A stretch of 64,000 nucleotides of DNA, from positions 87,524,032 through 87,588,031 of the forward strand of contig CM073591.1 of the NCBI GenBank assembly GCA_037074705.1, given 5' to 3'. The stretch comes from Zhengitettix transpicula. Lineage: Eukaryota; Arthropoda; Insecta; Orthoptera; Tetrigidae. The notes under the pieces were generated by a model. That model saw only the letters and a list, made by a program, of their open reading frames with translations. It searched no databases and was not told where the DNA came from. Below are positions 46,801-58,149 of this stretch, piece after piece (position 1 is the first letter of the stretch; the number at the start of each line of letters is the position of its first letter). Made by a program: the position numbers and the translations under genes.

Positions 46801-49800
46801 AGAGCATCCCCAAAGGTAGCCCCCGCCAGAGCTCTCCGGGAAGGTTCACCTGCGAGAAGTCCTCTCGCAGATCTCTATTCTCCCACTTTTTTTTTTTTTT
46901 TTTTTTTTTTTTTAGGGCAACAGGCTACATGAGGGTGATCCACTTTGGGCAACTCCCCTTTAATAGCATAGGAAGGGATTTGAAAGGGGGGATGCGGAAG
47001 GGTAGAGGAAGGTAGCCTAGGGCCCCCGGGCTATGTTTTAAGGATCCTACCCGGCATTCGCCTAAAGAAATGCAGGGAAAACCCTAGAAAAACCTGCATC
47101 GGGTAGGTCGGGCATTGGGTACGTGTCCCACGCCCTTCCGATAGCGGGAGAGGAGTTTGCTGTGGGGACGCAGCTTACCCCTCGCCATGCCTTGGCCTGT
47201 TTAGGAGGCAGCTGGCCGACTATTCCAATAGGAATAGCGGACAACTCTTACCGTATGCCCAAGGTCTGCGACCCCGGAACATACACCTCTCAAAACAGAT
47301 CAAGGTGCCTCGGCATGTGGGAACCTTAGTTCAAAAAAACCAGAGAGATGTGAGAGCATCCCCAAAGGTAGCCCCCACCAGAGCTCTCTGGAAAGGTTCA
47401 CCTGCGAGAAATCCTCTCGCAGGCTTACTTACTTTATTCTCCCACTTTTTTTTATTTTTTTTTTTTTTTTAGGGCAACAGGCTACATGAGGGTGATCCAC
47501 TTTGGGCAACTCCCCTTTAATAGCATAGGAAGGGATTTGAAAGGGGGGATGCGGAAGGGTAGAGGAAGGTAGCCTAGGGCCCCCGGGCTATGTTTTAAGG
47601 ATCCTACCTGGCATTCGCCTAAAGAAATGCAGGGAAAACCCTAGAAAAACCTGCATCAGGTAGGTCGGGCATTTGGTACTTGTCCCACGCCCTTCCGATG
47701 ACGGGAGAAGAGTTCGGTGGGGACGCAGCTTACCCCTCGCCATGCCTTGGCCTGTTTAGGAGGCAGCTGGCTGACTGGCGTATTGAGCGAATATATAGAT
47801 TCTTCGGAAGCGGTTCAACTGCAGGAAGCCACCATTTCTACTGTCTATTTGTCTCTGGAGTGTAGAGGTCTATCCATGTTTTCTCAGTATTTATGTACTG
47901 ACGTAGAGAAATGTCAGCTATGCCTACTGTAAGAAAACGCGGCACCCATCCTACAGATAATTTTGGGAGACAGTTTTCCATGAGAGCGTTAATCCATACG
48001 GTATTCCTGTAATTTAAACATTTCTTCCAATTTTACTCGCTGTTCATCTTATCACGGATTTTGTCGAAATTTACTGGCTTGTTTGTCTAGATATATGTTC
48101 ATCGCTTGTGCATGTCTGTCCTCGTTTAAACTATTAATTTAACTACCTAAATATTATCGTTACTATACACCTTGAGTTTTTTTAGATTCACATAAAAATT
48201 CTGTAGGTGTTTTGCTTTTCAAATGGCCAAAATATATTTTTACGATGTATGAAAACGACAAAAAATTGGATATGACTCAAATGTTGACTTAAGTGTACTG
48301 ACGTCTTAGAAACCAAAGGCCATCAATTAGGTTTTGTCAGTTGTTATTAACCTACCCCGTATAATTATAAAATATATGAACAGAAGGAATACGAGAAATT
48401 ATCGTGTAAAAGTAAAAGTGATTATTAACGCTAGTGATTTTGAAGTTTCAGCGTTGGTTTACTTAACAACGGCGACAATATTTGAGTTATTATTTAATAA
48501 TCCGTACAGAACGTTATGCAACGAAACTTTGGAGAATAAAAACTCTTTCTTGTTTCCTAACCTCTCGTTATTAGCAAAAGAAAATTTTTTTTTGAGAGAC
48601 AAAATAGACTCAACTTCTCCACATATCGAACCTCATACCACTCTACAGCGCCGTCTGTGTAGGATTACATCGGATCATTCGCTACCAAAAGTTGAGATAT
48701 TAGTGTTTGTATTGTAGTAGTTCTACAATGAACTCCTTACAGGCTGCTGAAGTTCTGCTTGATCTATTGTGAAGACGGACAGTTTCGATACTATTTGAAG
48801 CATACGTTTTCATATTCCTTCTCTTCTTCTATGTTAATAATTAACTTTTCCAATTTAATTTGTACGTTACCTACCCACTTTGCATATATATGCACTTTGT
48901 AACTGTAACACGTTGATAAAAAAACTAATGACCCTATCGCAAATAAGTTAAATTGTCAATTGTATTATGTATTACATTATTAACGTAGATTACCATACGT
49001 ATTTTTAGTCGGCCTAAAAAATTATATTACCTTATTCTGTATTTCTGATGAATGAGTATGGGTATAAAGGGAAAAAAAACTGTTGGCGTGGGTCATCGAC
49101 AACACACAGCCTGATATAACACATATATTTTGTTTCTTCCGCTCGAAGAAATAGCTACACCAGGCTTACTTTGAAGCCACACCGGAGGTTGTCAGACTAA
49201 ACAAGAGGGCTGTCGGGAATAAAAGCAGCTTGTTTGTGGGCGTGTGTCAGCCGGAAGGCAGCTGATATATATCGAGTGATTCAGTGTCCTTTTTCATTTT
49301 ATTAACGTGTTTTTTATCCATATTGTGCTCTTCAGAAGAATATCACACTGGTACATCCCAGTTTCGTAGCTACACGTTATAGCTTGCAGGTTGAAATACC
49401 CACTCGAAAATTTCCAACGTAGATTCCGCCCATCCACTAAAAATATATGTAACATATCTATGAAATTCTCTTACTTAAATTATTGTATTTGTGCGATGAT
49501 GAATATATTTAAAAACTTAAGAAACGGTGGTGACGGACGTTTTTAATTTTCTAAGCATAAGTAAAAAACTTTTGTGTTTGAGTACGACTACCGAAGTTGC
49601 TAAAGAAAATATTGTTCGTTATACATATTAAACAACTGAAATACATACTAGCGTGACGGTTTTGAAATCAAAGAGTGTAGTATTACACAACAAATAAATT
49701 TTATATTACATATTCTTTATTTATTTAACCACCGTTTTAAAAAGCAAAATACTAACCCTCTATCCAAGGGTTTATAGAAATTTGCGGTTTCAGAAAAACT

Positions 49801-52800
49801 TAAAAAATCAATTGAATTCTATTTTATAATAAATGTAATGAAGGAATAAATTTCTGTGTTTGCTTACATAACCTCCTAATTCTTGTGGAATATTTTCTAA
49901 TGAAATGGCGCCTTCAGAAAAATGTAACCAACTTCCTCTTCTTCGATATTTACCCAGGCTGGTTGTTTTCCTTGTTTCTGCCTCTATTTCTGAGAACGAG
50001 TTATGTGACAAACTTTTGTCTCCGTTTCCCAACGATGTGTAAGTATATGGAATGAGCAACAACGCTAACATGTCAACATGCCCGAGCCTTTTGCGTTCGC
50101 TTTTTATATATCGTTCCCCCACCTGGAAAAACGTCATCCACTTAGCCACGTGGTATAGGCGGTATATTTGTTTTGCCGAGGAATCTCCAACTCTGAGATT
50201 CTCGGCAGGTCGTATAGTAATTTATTATAACAACAAACCATTATTTTTAAATGGCTGGAAGATCTATGATGGTGGGCACTTTGCATCTGATGTTGATGTT
50301 CCTTGTTTCTGCCTCTATTTCTGAGAACGAGTTATGTGACAAACTTTTGTCTCCGTTTCCCAACGATGTGTAAGTATATTTGGAATGAGCACTTTGCATC
50401 TGATGTTGAGTATAGTTTATACTTTTAGTCGGTGAAATTGTAAACGGTTGTACCACACTATCCTTATCTTGAAATATTTTTGTTTTATAAATCAGTAATT
50501 AAATAAATGATCAAATATCGAAGACTTTTCCAGTGTATTTTTTTAAAGAAAACGTTCTCGGGTTTCCACCCGCATAAAACAGCGATTCAACGCGACGTTT
50601 CGACGGAAAAATGCACTGCCGTCATTTTCTAGGCATTTTTCCGTCGAAACGTCGCGTTACAAACGCTGTTTGACCCGGGTGGAAACCCGAGAACATTTTC
50701 TTCATTTAAATAAATTACTTTTACTTTTATTATTAAATTTACTTCAAGTAATAAGTTATTCGTGTTCAGTTTTATAAAATGACAGTAATTACCGTGATTT
50801 TTATACCTATTCGCTCAATACGCCAGCAAAGAATTACGAAAATATAAAATTTAACTATGGTTATTTTGATTGGTAAGGAAGAATATTGATCGCACATAGC
50901 AGAAGTCTGATACACTCTCCAGGGTCGCTGAAACTGTCAAAACTAGTTAATGTGAAATTGGAATGAAATACACGAACTTTAGTGAAGTTATAATGAGAGA
51001 ATTAGTAAATGGACACTCTTAATTGAGTATTCATTGAAGTTGGTGCCTTCTGTTTGTGCACATGTAAACGATGTAAACCGCCTCAGTTAATGTTTCAAAC
51101 ACATCCGTGTGATGTAATTAAGACTTTCGGTGACTATTAAACGGAAAGTAAAAGTGAAAATTAATCTTTATATTGGAATATTACTAATATTAATATTATT
51201 GAACAAAATAGAAAATTTAGTTTCGAGAAATTAATTTCAGGTAAATGAGGATTATTCTTCAAATTCCATAATGTAAATTTTATTAAACCTATGCTTTATT
51301 AAGTTCTAGAACTTCGGAATTCTCTAAATTAGTTTTATTTGAAATCGATCCAGAACAAATCAATAACTAGAACATCTCAATTTTTTAAATAAACCATTTT
51401 AGAATTAGAAATTTGTACGAATAGACGCTGGTTTGAATGCAAATTAAATCTCAAGTTTATTTAATTATCATTCATGGTAATGAATGGTCTGTTATTGTGT
51501 TCACTACTTGTTTACTCTTAAAAAATTATCATGTAATGGCTTCAAACATATATGTCTATAGTAATTTCAATAAATATATTTTCCTATTCTTTTCAAGACA
51601 ACATAAATGTTTATGTAGTAGTGTTTTGGAAATAATAACATTACCAAATGAACAATCGCAGAGACCATTATTTTCATTTACGGATATTTAAGCAGTCCTA
51701 GATCGAACTCCATTGTTTTACCTTACTTTTTAATAACTGAAAAGTATTTTAGCGATCACATGTGTAAGAAAACATTGTCACTATCATAAATAATGTGACT
51801 GCTTTTTTCTTTTCTGTTAAACTTTCCATATTACAAGAAAATCGTGTTAATTTACAAGATATGATAGTTATATTGGATCATGTTATTTGATACTTGTCCA
51901 TTAATATAATTTCAGAATCATATTTCTCCAAATTTAATATGTCATAGTGAATATAAAGAGTAAAGTTGTCAAGCTAACTAAATATTTAAAAAAAAAATTT
52001 CACCGTGTAAAGAATAAGGAACGATCAACATTCAAGAAGTTAGAAATTATTTCTACTAATAAACAAACTAAAAAGAATAACTCAAATGCGATAGTTAGAT
52101 AGATAGATAGATTTATTCACCATTAGCCCTCTAAAGTTGAAATAGGATTCGTCACAAATGTACAGTAGATAAATTGCATATAAACTTATAATACACAAAA
52201 ACACACACAAAAATTCATATCTGTTTATATTAGTCTAGTCACTACAATCATACACACTATTTTTAGGAAACACGCACACGACACAAATCACTTCCTGGTA
52301 TTAATCTCCTGTCGCTAGGTACGGAGGGATGTCGTCATAGATATTTACTAAAACAGAAAGCAGAGGCAGTTATTTTACTATAAAAATTTTTAGTTTTTAC
52401 AGAAAAGTAATGTGTTTTAAACTAATAAAGGATGAATTAGCCATTTCCCTAAACAATATTTTTAATGTTTAACAAATGTATCCCTAGTACATGTTCAAAA
52501 TATCGTAGTCCTTAACAAGTATTTCGTAGTTAATAATCCTAAAAACAATATGAATGTATTTATAGTGAAAAATAAATCTATTGAAAGTAAGTGACGTAAT
52601 AATTAGTATTTTCTTCAATTTGAATAAGAAAGATAGCCAATTCATACAAAAAGGTAATATAAATACCACACAACGTTTCTGGGATTCTTGTACCTTCTTA
52701 GTATTATTTTCAATCAGACGTAATTTTTTTCATTTTCTTCAATTTGTTTCTAGTTTTTTTCTTGATAAAATTAACAATTGAGGAATTTATTTGAATGTAC

Positions 52801-55026
52801 GTTGACGTCAGTGAAGGCTACTTAAAATCCTTTCTGTTCGGTGAAAGATTTTTATAAATCTTCGTTGCTTTTGATTTCGTACCATTCTTAAATCTCTTAC
52901 GATTTTTTTTACACCTGGTGAAAGCAACAATATTTTCAGAAACATTGTGTGTTATTTATTTTTTCACTTAATTTTATTTGCTTTTTCATTATCTATTTGT
53001 TAATGTAGTTATTATTCTTGCGAGGACATCACGCATCCTAAAATATCACTACCAGTTTTCATCTACTGCCCGACGGATCACCTACGTCGCAGGCGTGCTA
53101 GAGTTTAAATAAAAAAATCTGGGCAGTTGCCTATGTAAGTTTCAGCCGAATTACTTTCATTTATCTGATCATTTTTATTTTCCTCGCCGTTCATCTCCCT
53201 CCGTGCTACTTCTCGTTCGTCTCTTTAATTTTAAGTATTTCAACCACTCAATCTTTTTTATGATATGCGCCATTCCTATCTAGTATTTTTACTTAATATA
53301 TTGAATTCTTATCTGTAACAAATCAAACACCCGAAAAAATCTAAGCAAGACAAATTTTAATTGTTTGGATAATTCCTCTAGTTAATTATACTTAGTTATA
53401 AATTAACAGTAAGAGTATCAATATTAATTAATTTGATTTTATTAGGTATAATATACAAATATTGTATAGTTACGAGAAATGTAATTTTTTTGTGCTTCTA
53501 AATGCCTTACTGAGCTTTCGAAACAAATCTAACTTCCACTTCTGATATCCTTATTCTACTCCTCATATTGTCGGTCATGCTATAAGGTTTAGGTTAAAAT
53601 ATTTTTCATTGTGAGACTTAACATGTCCATATAAAATCTTTGATAAGTGTATAATACTTCACATAAAGCTCTCCTACTAATATTGAACCACTATTTCATG
53701 CTAATATGTACTCATAAACTCAAAGGAAATTCTGCGGCCATTATCTTCTTAACATAAACATAAATAATCTGTGATAAGATGGGCTCACAACGTGGGCTCC
53801 TGTAGTCGGTGACGTAAATGACAGTCAACAAACACAAAACCCAAGTTGATTAGAGTCCAGTCTAGCCGTTTGAAAATTAAGCAGCCAAACACCTACATTG
53901 CATAAATACACAACCGCAAGCAACAGATAGCTTTAATTCACTTACTTTCTGCACGACAATTAATTCATTAAAGTATATATACGACCCCCTCATTCAAAAA
54001 ATGTTTCTTAGTTTGTCTCCAAATTACAATTAATTTTAATACTTGGCACTTTTATACCGAGATAAACAAAGATACTATCACATTCTACGGAATTATTATC
54101 TCTCTCAAATATATATCTATATTCATATAAAATTTAACAATTTATGCATTTTAAATAATGGCAATATACTAAAAAAATCATATTTATAAAACAAAAAAAT
54201 TATCTCTGAAGAAATGTGTTACATGTAACTTTTAAAAATAACCACATATATACAGTGTCTGTGGGTTGAAATATTTTGTATTGCAGATAATGATTTTTAA
54301 TATGCAACACTCGGATTGAACTTACAGCAGCGTTTAACGTTAAGAAAAATCTGCTGTCAAAATACATTTTATTATGTAAATTCTAGAAGATAAAGATCAC
54401 TTCTTGACAATTACACTTTACGGTGCTTTATTAATTGATTTGGAGGAAAAGTAGAATAAATTATTATTAGACTGGTAGATGAATGAAAAGTAAGCAAATT
54501 CTGAAACGAAAAGTCTCGGATCGGAACATGAATCGAGATATAAACTATTCGAATGTTCGGACAATCGGTCGTTCCTCCTTCACATACTAGCCTACGTCTA
54601 TAGTCTAACTATTTCTACAAATTCACTAAGTTAATCAAGCCATGCTGAAAAATAATAAATGCAAATTAAGTTTGCCATTAAGAATCAAATTCATGTTAAT
54701 TTTAATTTTTATTTTTAGAAGGAAGAGGATTGAAGAGACGACATCATCTGAAGCATATGTTTCCCATGATGGTCATGGGATACATGATTATGAGTTCGTT
54801 CCTGATACCTTTAGCTTTCCAGCTGATGGCGGTGCTCAGTGGAAAAGCTCTGTTGCTCAGTAAGATGGCCTTCCTTATGTCCGGAATGCAGGGTTTCAAG
54901 CGCCTTTTCTTGGGTTTGGACTACCCTGCCGTCATCCACCATGACTCGATTCCACTCTACCACGACCATCACGCATCTTCCGCGTGGAGACGAACTGAAG
55001 ACGGAAATCAGCTTACCTATACCTAA
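40173..55026 (+). CDS. Osi: Osiris family protein (DUF1676), three exons, 228 aa
   Basis: Exons 40173-40438, 41119-41231 and 54719-55026 total 687 nt in one frame. Layout: signal peptide 1-21 (MMGILIHIILPAILFASSAEA); two cysteines spaced as in Osiris (TCVAATSS..LDRC); DSVSLMDGVKLVR; FFYKVAQLLETHVIRIRL; EGRG formed across the last junction followed by a basic patch; then a long Met/Leu-rich hydrophobic segment (residues about 144-188) ending GFKRLFL. The usual C-terminal AQxLAY is weak (NQLTYT). Osiris proteins are insect-specific secretory-pathway or membrane proteins of cuticle-forming epithelia, linked to cuticle and vesicle traffic. Members usually cluster in tandem; no second one is seen here. 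The paralog number is not assignable. Confidence 0.92.
40439..41118 (+). other. Osiris intron 1 (680 bp)
   Basis: GTGAGT ... TTTCGCTTTTAG. AT-rich, with an (AAT)n run at about 40786-40800. No other feature. Confidence 0.88.
41119..41231 (+). CDS. Osi: Osiris exon 2
   Basis: Two bases from exon 1 plus the first A give Lys, then IEYGRDWSSRFFYKVAQLLE and onward to RGDDSG. The exon ends with the first base of a codon (phase 1) before GTAAGA at 41232. LLETHVIRIRLN is the conserved middle of the Osiris domain. Confidence 0.9.
42295..42540 (+). promoter_or_regulatory. Intronic GC-richer island, possible enhancer
   Basis: Dense homeodomain-type words (GTTAATTACGGCC, TAATCAGATTAGC, TTTGTAATGACC) and TTTGCGCCTCTAATGG in a non-repetitive, frame-less block about 1.1 kb into intron 2. 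Regulatory function is inferred only from composition and position. Confidence 0.25.
42905..42980 (-). mobile_element. tRNA-derived SINE head
   Basis: On the minus strand an A box TAGCTCAGATAGG (42969-42957) is followed 44 nt later by a B box GTTTCGATACC (42925-42915). The region between resembles a tRNA anticodon and variable arm, but the acceptor stem is not complementary. A tail beyond 42,905 is not recognised. Confidence 0.65.
43027..43270. mobile_element. MITE with GCGCGTTTACACCAA ends, probably two nested
   Basis: GCGCGTTTACACCAAA occurs at 43027 and again at 43157, and a degraded inverted partner (CTATGTAAATCCGTC) closes the unit near 43270. Between them TTGTTG.CAACA words recur, which can fold on themselves. 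The doubled left end suggests one copy inside another or a tandem partial copy. Confidence 0.6.
43809..43853 (+). repeat. (AT)n microsatellite
   Basis: An uninterrupted run of about 22 AT units; open frames on both strands here are produced by it. Confidence 0.95.
44313..44562. mobile_element. F1 foldback MITE, copy 3
   Basis: Left end GATGAAAAATTTACGTCGG..ATTGAAAAT, then ATAAGAATGATAGCCGAATA and AGAAGTGATAATATAAA; right end carries the inverted TATATTATCACTTCTTTTG and GGCTACCTTTCTTATTATT. TIRs are about 75 bp. The core TTTCTGGAAGTCTTGTTCC is diverged from copies 1 and 2. Confidence 0.75.
44690..45015 (+). promoter_or_regulatory. Intronic GC-rich island, possible enhancer
   Basis: The strongest such block in the intron: GGCGTGGGCGTTCCACGC, TTGATTGGCGGAAG, the palindrome ACGACGTCGT, CAGTAAACAATC (forkhead-like) and GGAGGTGGGG. 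An 88-codon frame crosses part of it without a recognised motif. Regulatory role is inferred. Confidence 0.25.
45766..46340 (-). repeat. R1 array, unit 1
   Basis: T8 then AGGGCAACAGGCTACATGAG; all R1 landmarks present. The far end has two successive hairpins based on CCTGCGAGA/TCTCGCAGG (46267-46318). It carries CGCAGCATTCCCTTCTCCG like the copy at 5901, unlike units 2-4. Confidence 0.85.
46341..46885 (-). repeat. R1 array, unit 2
   Basis: T10 then AGGGCAACAG. Diagnostic CAGCTTACCCCTCGCCATGC and CATGTGGGAACC are shared with units 3 and 4. It has a private doublet GGGATCCTACCCGGGATCCT in place of the CTATATTTTAA segment. Confidence 0.85.
46887..47445 (-). repeat. R1 array, unit 3
   Basis: Starts with a 27-base T run (poly(A) on the minus strand), the longest in the family here. 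Close relative of unit 2; both end in CCAGAGAGATGTGAGAGCAT..CCC and a CCTGCGAGAAATCCTCTCGC hairpin. Confidence 0.85.
47446..47780 (-). repeat. R1 array, unit 4 (truncated)
   Basis: A T-rich run broken by one A, then the family start; cut off within GGAGGCAGCTGGCTGACTGG. Truncation lies at the minus-strand 5' end, as expected for incomplete reverse transcription. It shares TAGCCTAGGGCCCCCGGGCT with unit 3. Confidence 0.82.
49968..50058 (+). repeat. Donor copy of a ~91-bp direct repeat
   Basis: TTCCTTGTTTCTGCCTCTAT ... GTAAGTATATGGAATGAGCA. Near-perfect copy at 50299-50391 (2-bp indel). Confidence 0.85.
50276..50409 (+). repeat. Templated insertion flanked by 21-bp direct repeats
   Basis: GCACTTTGCATCTGATGTTG(A) occurs at 50276-50296 and at 50389-50409. 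Between lies a copy (50299-50391) of the sequence 331 bp upstream. This looks like break repair that copied a nearby template and duplicated the target. Confidence 0.75.
50544..50702. mobile_element. F2 foldback element, copy 2
   Basis: Arms 50544-50613 and 50633-50702 are near-perfect reverse complements with a 19-nt loop: AACGTTCTCGGGTTTCCACC, CGCGACGTTTCGACGGAAAA. The outer TCTCGGG.TTCCA..CCGG and the inner ACGTTTCGA are shared with the foldback at 22841, suggesting one loose family. Confidence 0.85.
52095..52113 (+). repeat. Short (TAGA)n microsatellite
   Basis: Four and a half TAGA units. Confidence 0.7.
52619..52734. mobile_element. F1 foldback MITE, copy 4 (truncated)
   Basis: GAATAAGAAAGATAGCCAAT, ACCACACAACGTTTCTGGGA and the inverted terminus TTTTCAATCAGACGTAATT. 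The outer left end and most of the core foldback are missing. Confidence 0.7.
54719..55026 (+). CDS. Osi: Osiris exon 3 (hydrophobic domain and C-terminus)
   Basis: Begins AA, completing Glu, then GRGLKRRHHLKH, the Met-rich membrane-like segment (FPMMVMGYMIMSSFLIPLAF...LSGKALLLSKMAFLMSG), GFKRLFLGLDYP and a His-rich tail; stop TAA at 55024-55026. This is the most conserved Osiris exon. No clear poly(A) signal lies within 500 bp; AATAAA occurs at 55901. Confidence 0.93.
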
Positions 55027-58000
55027 TACAGCTTCATTTAATTTTACATACAGACAATCATTGACAAACGTGTCTCATTCTTTGTTTGTAAGCTTCCTAA
55101 TTTAATTAAATTAATTTATTCAAGTAATATCCAAATTTACTAAAATATTTTGTTTACCCTGTCTTCCCGATAACTAACGATTATAATGATAATAATATTT
55201 TAATTGCGCTACTCAATAGTCTTGATGCTGAATAATTTCGGAGGTTAGTCAACAATAGAACGAAAGCAGAAATTTTACTCTGAAATTGATATACCATGAT
55301 CGAAACCTTAATTACAAACCTTCTTCAACTTCTTCACATGTTGATCAATGACAAATTAGAGAAGTCAGCAAATAATCTTTTATGTTGGTTACATTAAAAA
55401 CCATTTAAATATTAGTAATGGAATACAAAATATTAATGCGAGGTGTTAATGACATGACAATATTCAAAGAAAATATCCTACATTTTCAGCTGGATTTATG
55501 TGACTAAAACATTACCCTATTTTAGTCACTAAAGTGACAGTTTTTTTCCACAAAATACTAATCCATACCAATATAAACCAGTTACTGTCTCAAAAATTTT
55601 ATATATTATTTTATTTGGCAAATTGTGCCATTATCATTTGAAAATAATGTTATTTTTATCATTAATTGCTTTTTCAAAACATTTTTACGTGTCATAACAG
55701 TTACAAAATTCATAAAAACCTTCATAAATCTCATTGAATATACAAATATTATTGAATGCATTTAATGATAAAAATAGAATCTTGTCAGGTTTAATAGTTC
55801 AATACACCGAAATCTCATGAATACATAATGCACAGATATTTGAGACTGTTTATAGTTCATGTTTATATTTATTGTAAGGTCAGTCTTTATCGTTAGAATT
55901 AATAAATAATTTATTATCTACATTTACGTAATTTAACATGAAGCAACTGTCACTCCTGGAATAACATTGTTATTTGCTAAGCTGTGACAGTTAGAAAAAT
56001 ATATACCATTAATTGATTTTAAGAAGGGGCATTGAGGTTTTATTCAAAATAACAGTAAAAAAATTTATACCTTATCAAATATCATAAAAATTACGTTTTT
56101 TAAAAATTTCACTACACCTCTAGTTTCTTAAATTGAATAAAATTTCTGACCACATTCAAATAATGGTCAACATTTACAAAACTAATAACGTCTTTCTATG
56201 TAGGAACATATTTAATGGCAATTAATAATTTTGAGACACTTTCATAATCGTCTTTGAATTAAAAAAAATGACTACTAAATCTATTAAATTAGTCTGATTC
56301 GAAGGGCATTAAGTAAATACGATCTTCTGTATTCATGCTTGGATGGAAAACCTCTAGGTTCTACAAATTTACATGTATATCAATTGGCATGTTGAATTTA
56401 TTTATTCGCATTAAAAATATATATTCAAGCCGACTGGAACTTCTACTCTGAGTCCCAACCTAGCGGCAGAATAGTGTACGTGTAACGGGATCTGATTAAA
56501 CTTGGATCATAAAATAATTTATACACGCAATGAAATATCTAATTCATCATACAGATATGGAAGCGAGGCAATTGACTGCAAGTCACATGAAGTGTACTTA
56601 ATTAGTAAGATATTTAAAACATAAATAATTCTGTTTGAGGCCTACGCACGATCTCTCAACCTTTTGACTGTTCCAATTCAATCTCCATAGTTATATAACG
56701 TGTGACATTATTTCACAGAAAATAATCATATATAGTATCCATAATCTCGTAGCTAATAACATTGTTAGAGCTTAATTTTTTTTAAAAAAGCATTAATAAA
56801 AATAGCACATACCGTGAAAGAGATTTAATTGATTAACTTTTCAGCTTCATGCGTTATCAAGTCACGTAACACGCCATGCTATAATGTCTGAAAACACGCA
56901 ATAACACCGCTCTTCATACTGATATTATTTTTGAGCTCGTCTATGATGAAATTAGTGGTCTGGATCTGAAAATGGACTGACCAATAAACATGAATTACTC
57001 GAATGTAAATAAACGAAAAACTGAAAGGTTTCTGGGAAAAAAATTATCATTAATGATTATCGAAGAAGTTTCAGTCGATAATAAATTCAATGCGTTTATC
57101 ATATCCGTTAATTAACTTTGAAAAGTTATTATTCTATCAGAGGAAATAATGATAAAATGGTCAAGAGTCCACTCATGTAAACTATGAAACGTGTAATTAT
57201 AATCAAATGCATTATAATAGCAGCTGGAAGATAATAAATCCGTTTCGAAAAATATATTGTATTTTTCACTATTAGGTCGATAACATTTCATATTGCCCTT
57301 GTATCATCGTAGTTCGCTGCGATCTGTAACCGCGGTGTGTTTACAACTAAGTCAACTTTTTTAAACTAAATATATATATAAATTTATATAAATAATATGA
57401 AAAAATTATTTTAAATATCAAAATAAAATTTTTTATTTCAGTCTGTAAATTATAATAACAATAAAAATGACGTCAAGCATTGGCTGATACTGATTTATAA
57501 TCATATTTAATTAATGCACTCCGAGAATTATTGTTACTGAAACTATACCTTATGACAATTTGTTTTTAATTGAATTCTATATTCTCCGCCGTTAAACCGA
57601 AAGCAACAAAACATTAAGGGAAGTACTTATAGCTTAAGAAAACAAAAATAAATATAAAATAAGTACCTGACCTCACATTATTTAATTAAGTTCTTTGCTT
57701 TTTCGCCAGAAGAAATGGATATTAATTATTTTACAATTGTTATTTTAAAAGTAGCAGTTTTCTCATGTAACTAGGTGTAGGAGCAAAGAGAACACACACA
57801 CACACGTCGCAAATGAAAGTTCCTTTAATACGGCAACGAAAATATAAATTACAATAGTATGTGTGACTTCGTCGTGTTCTGTACGTGATTAGAAAACAAA
57901 TAAAATTCTTCATCTGAGCAGCACTTCATTTAATATTAAAACGTGCACTAAATAATTAAAATATATTTTAATAGAATAGAATTTATAAATTCAAAGTAAT

Positions 58001-58149
58001 TGTTAAATAATGAAAAAATAATTATGATTAAATATAAATATAAATAATCTGTATAAATCTGTATAAATAAAATGTATTTGACCAGCAGAGAATGTTTGTG
58101 GGAGATAGCGCGGCAAATATAAATGAACACGGTAGCCAGCCAGCATTAA

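Larger units (their letters stand above)
41232..54718 (+). other. Osiris intron 2 (13,487 bp), host of many repeats
   Basis: GTAAGA ... ATTTTTATTTTTAG. The acceptor restores GAA (Glu) from G|AA, giving the family's EGRG motif. It contains a SINE, MITEs, an (AT)n tract, the R1 array, the templated insertion and a foldback. No other gene is seen on either strand; the 127-codon frame at 48334-48717 has no motif. Stretches 41240-42290, 47781-49967, 50703-52600 and 52735-54718 hold nothing recognised. Confidence 0.85.

Noticed and set aside
48334..48717. 127-codon plus-strand frame in Osiris intron 2
   Set aside because: Unusually long for AT-rich DNA, but with no domain, AT-driven codons and no repeat partner. 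A coding role cannot be supported; a protein search would settle it.
50544..50702. Hammerhead ribozyme in the second foldback
   Set aside because: CGAAACG is present but no CUGANGA precedes a stem next to it.
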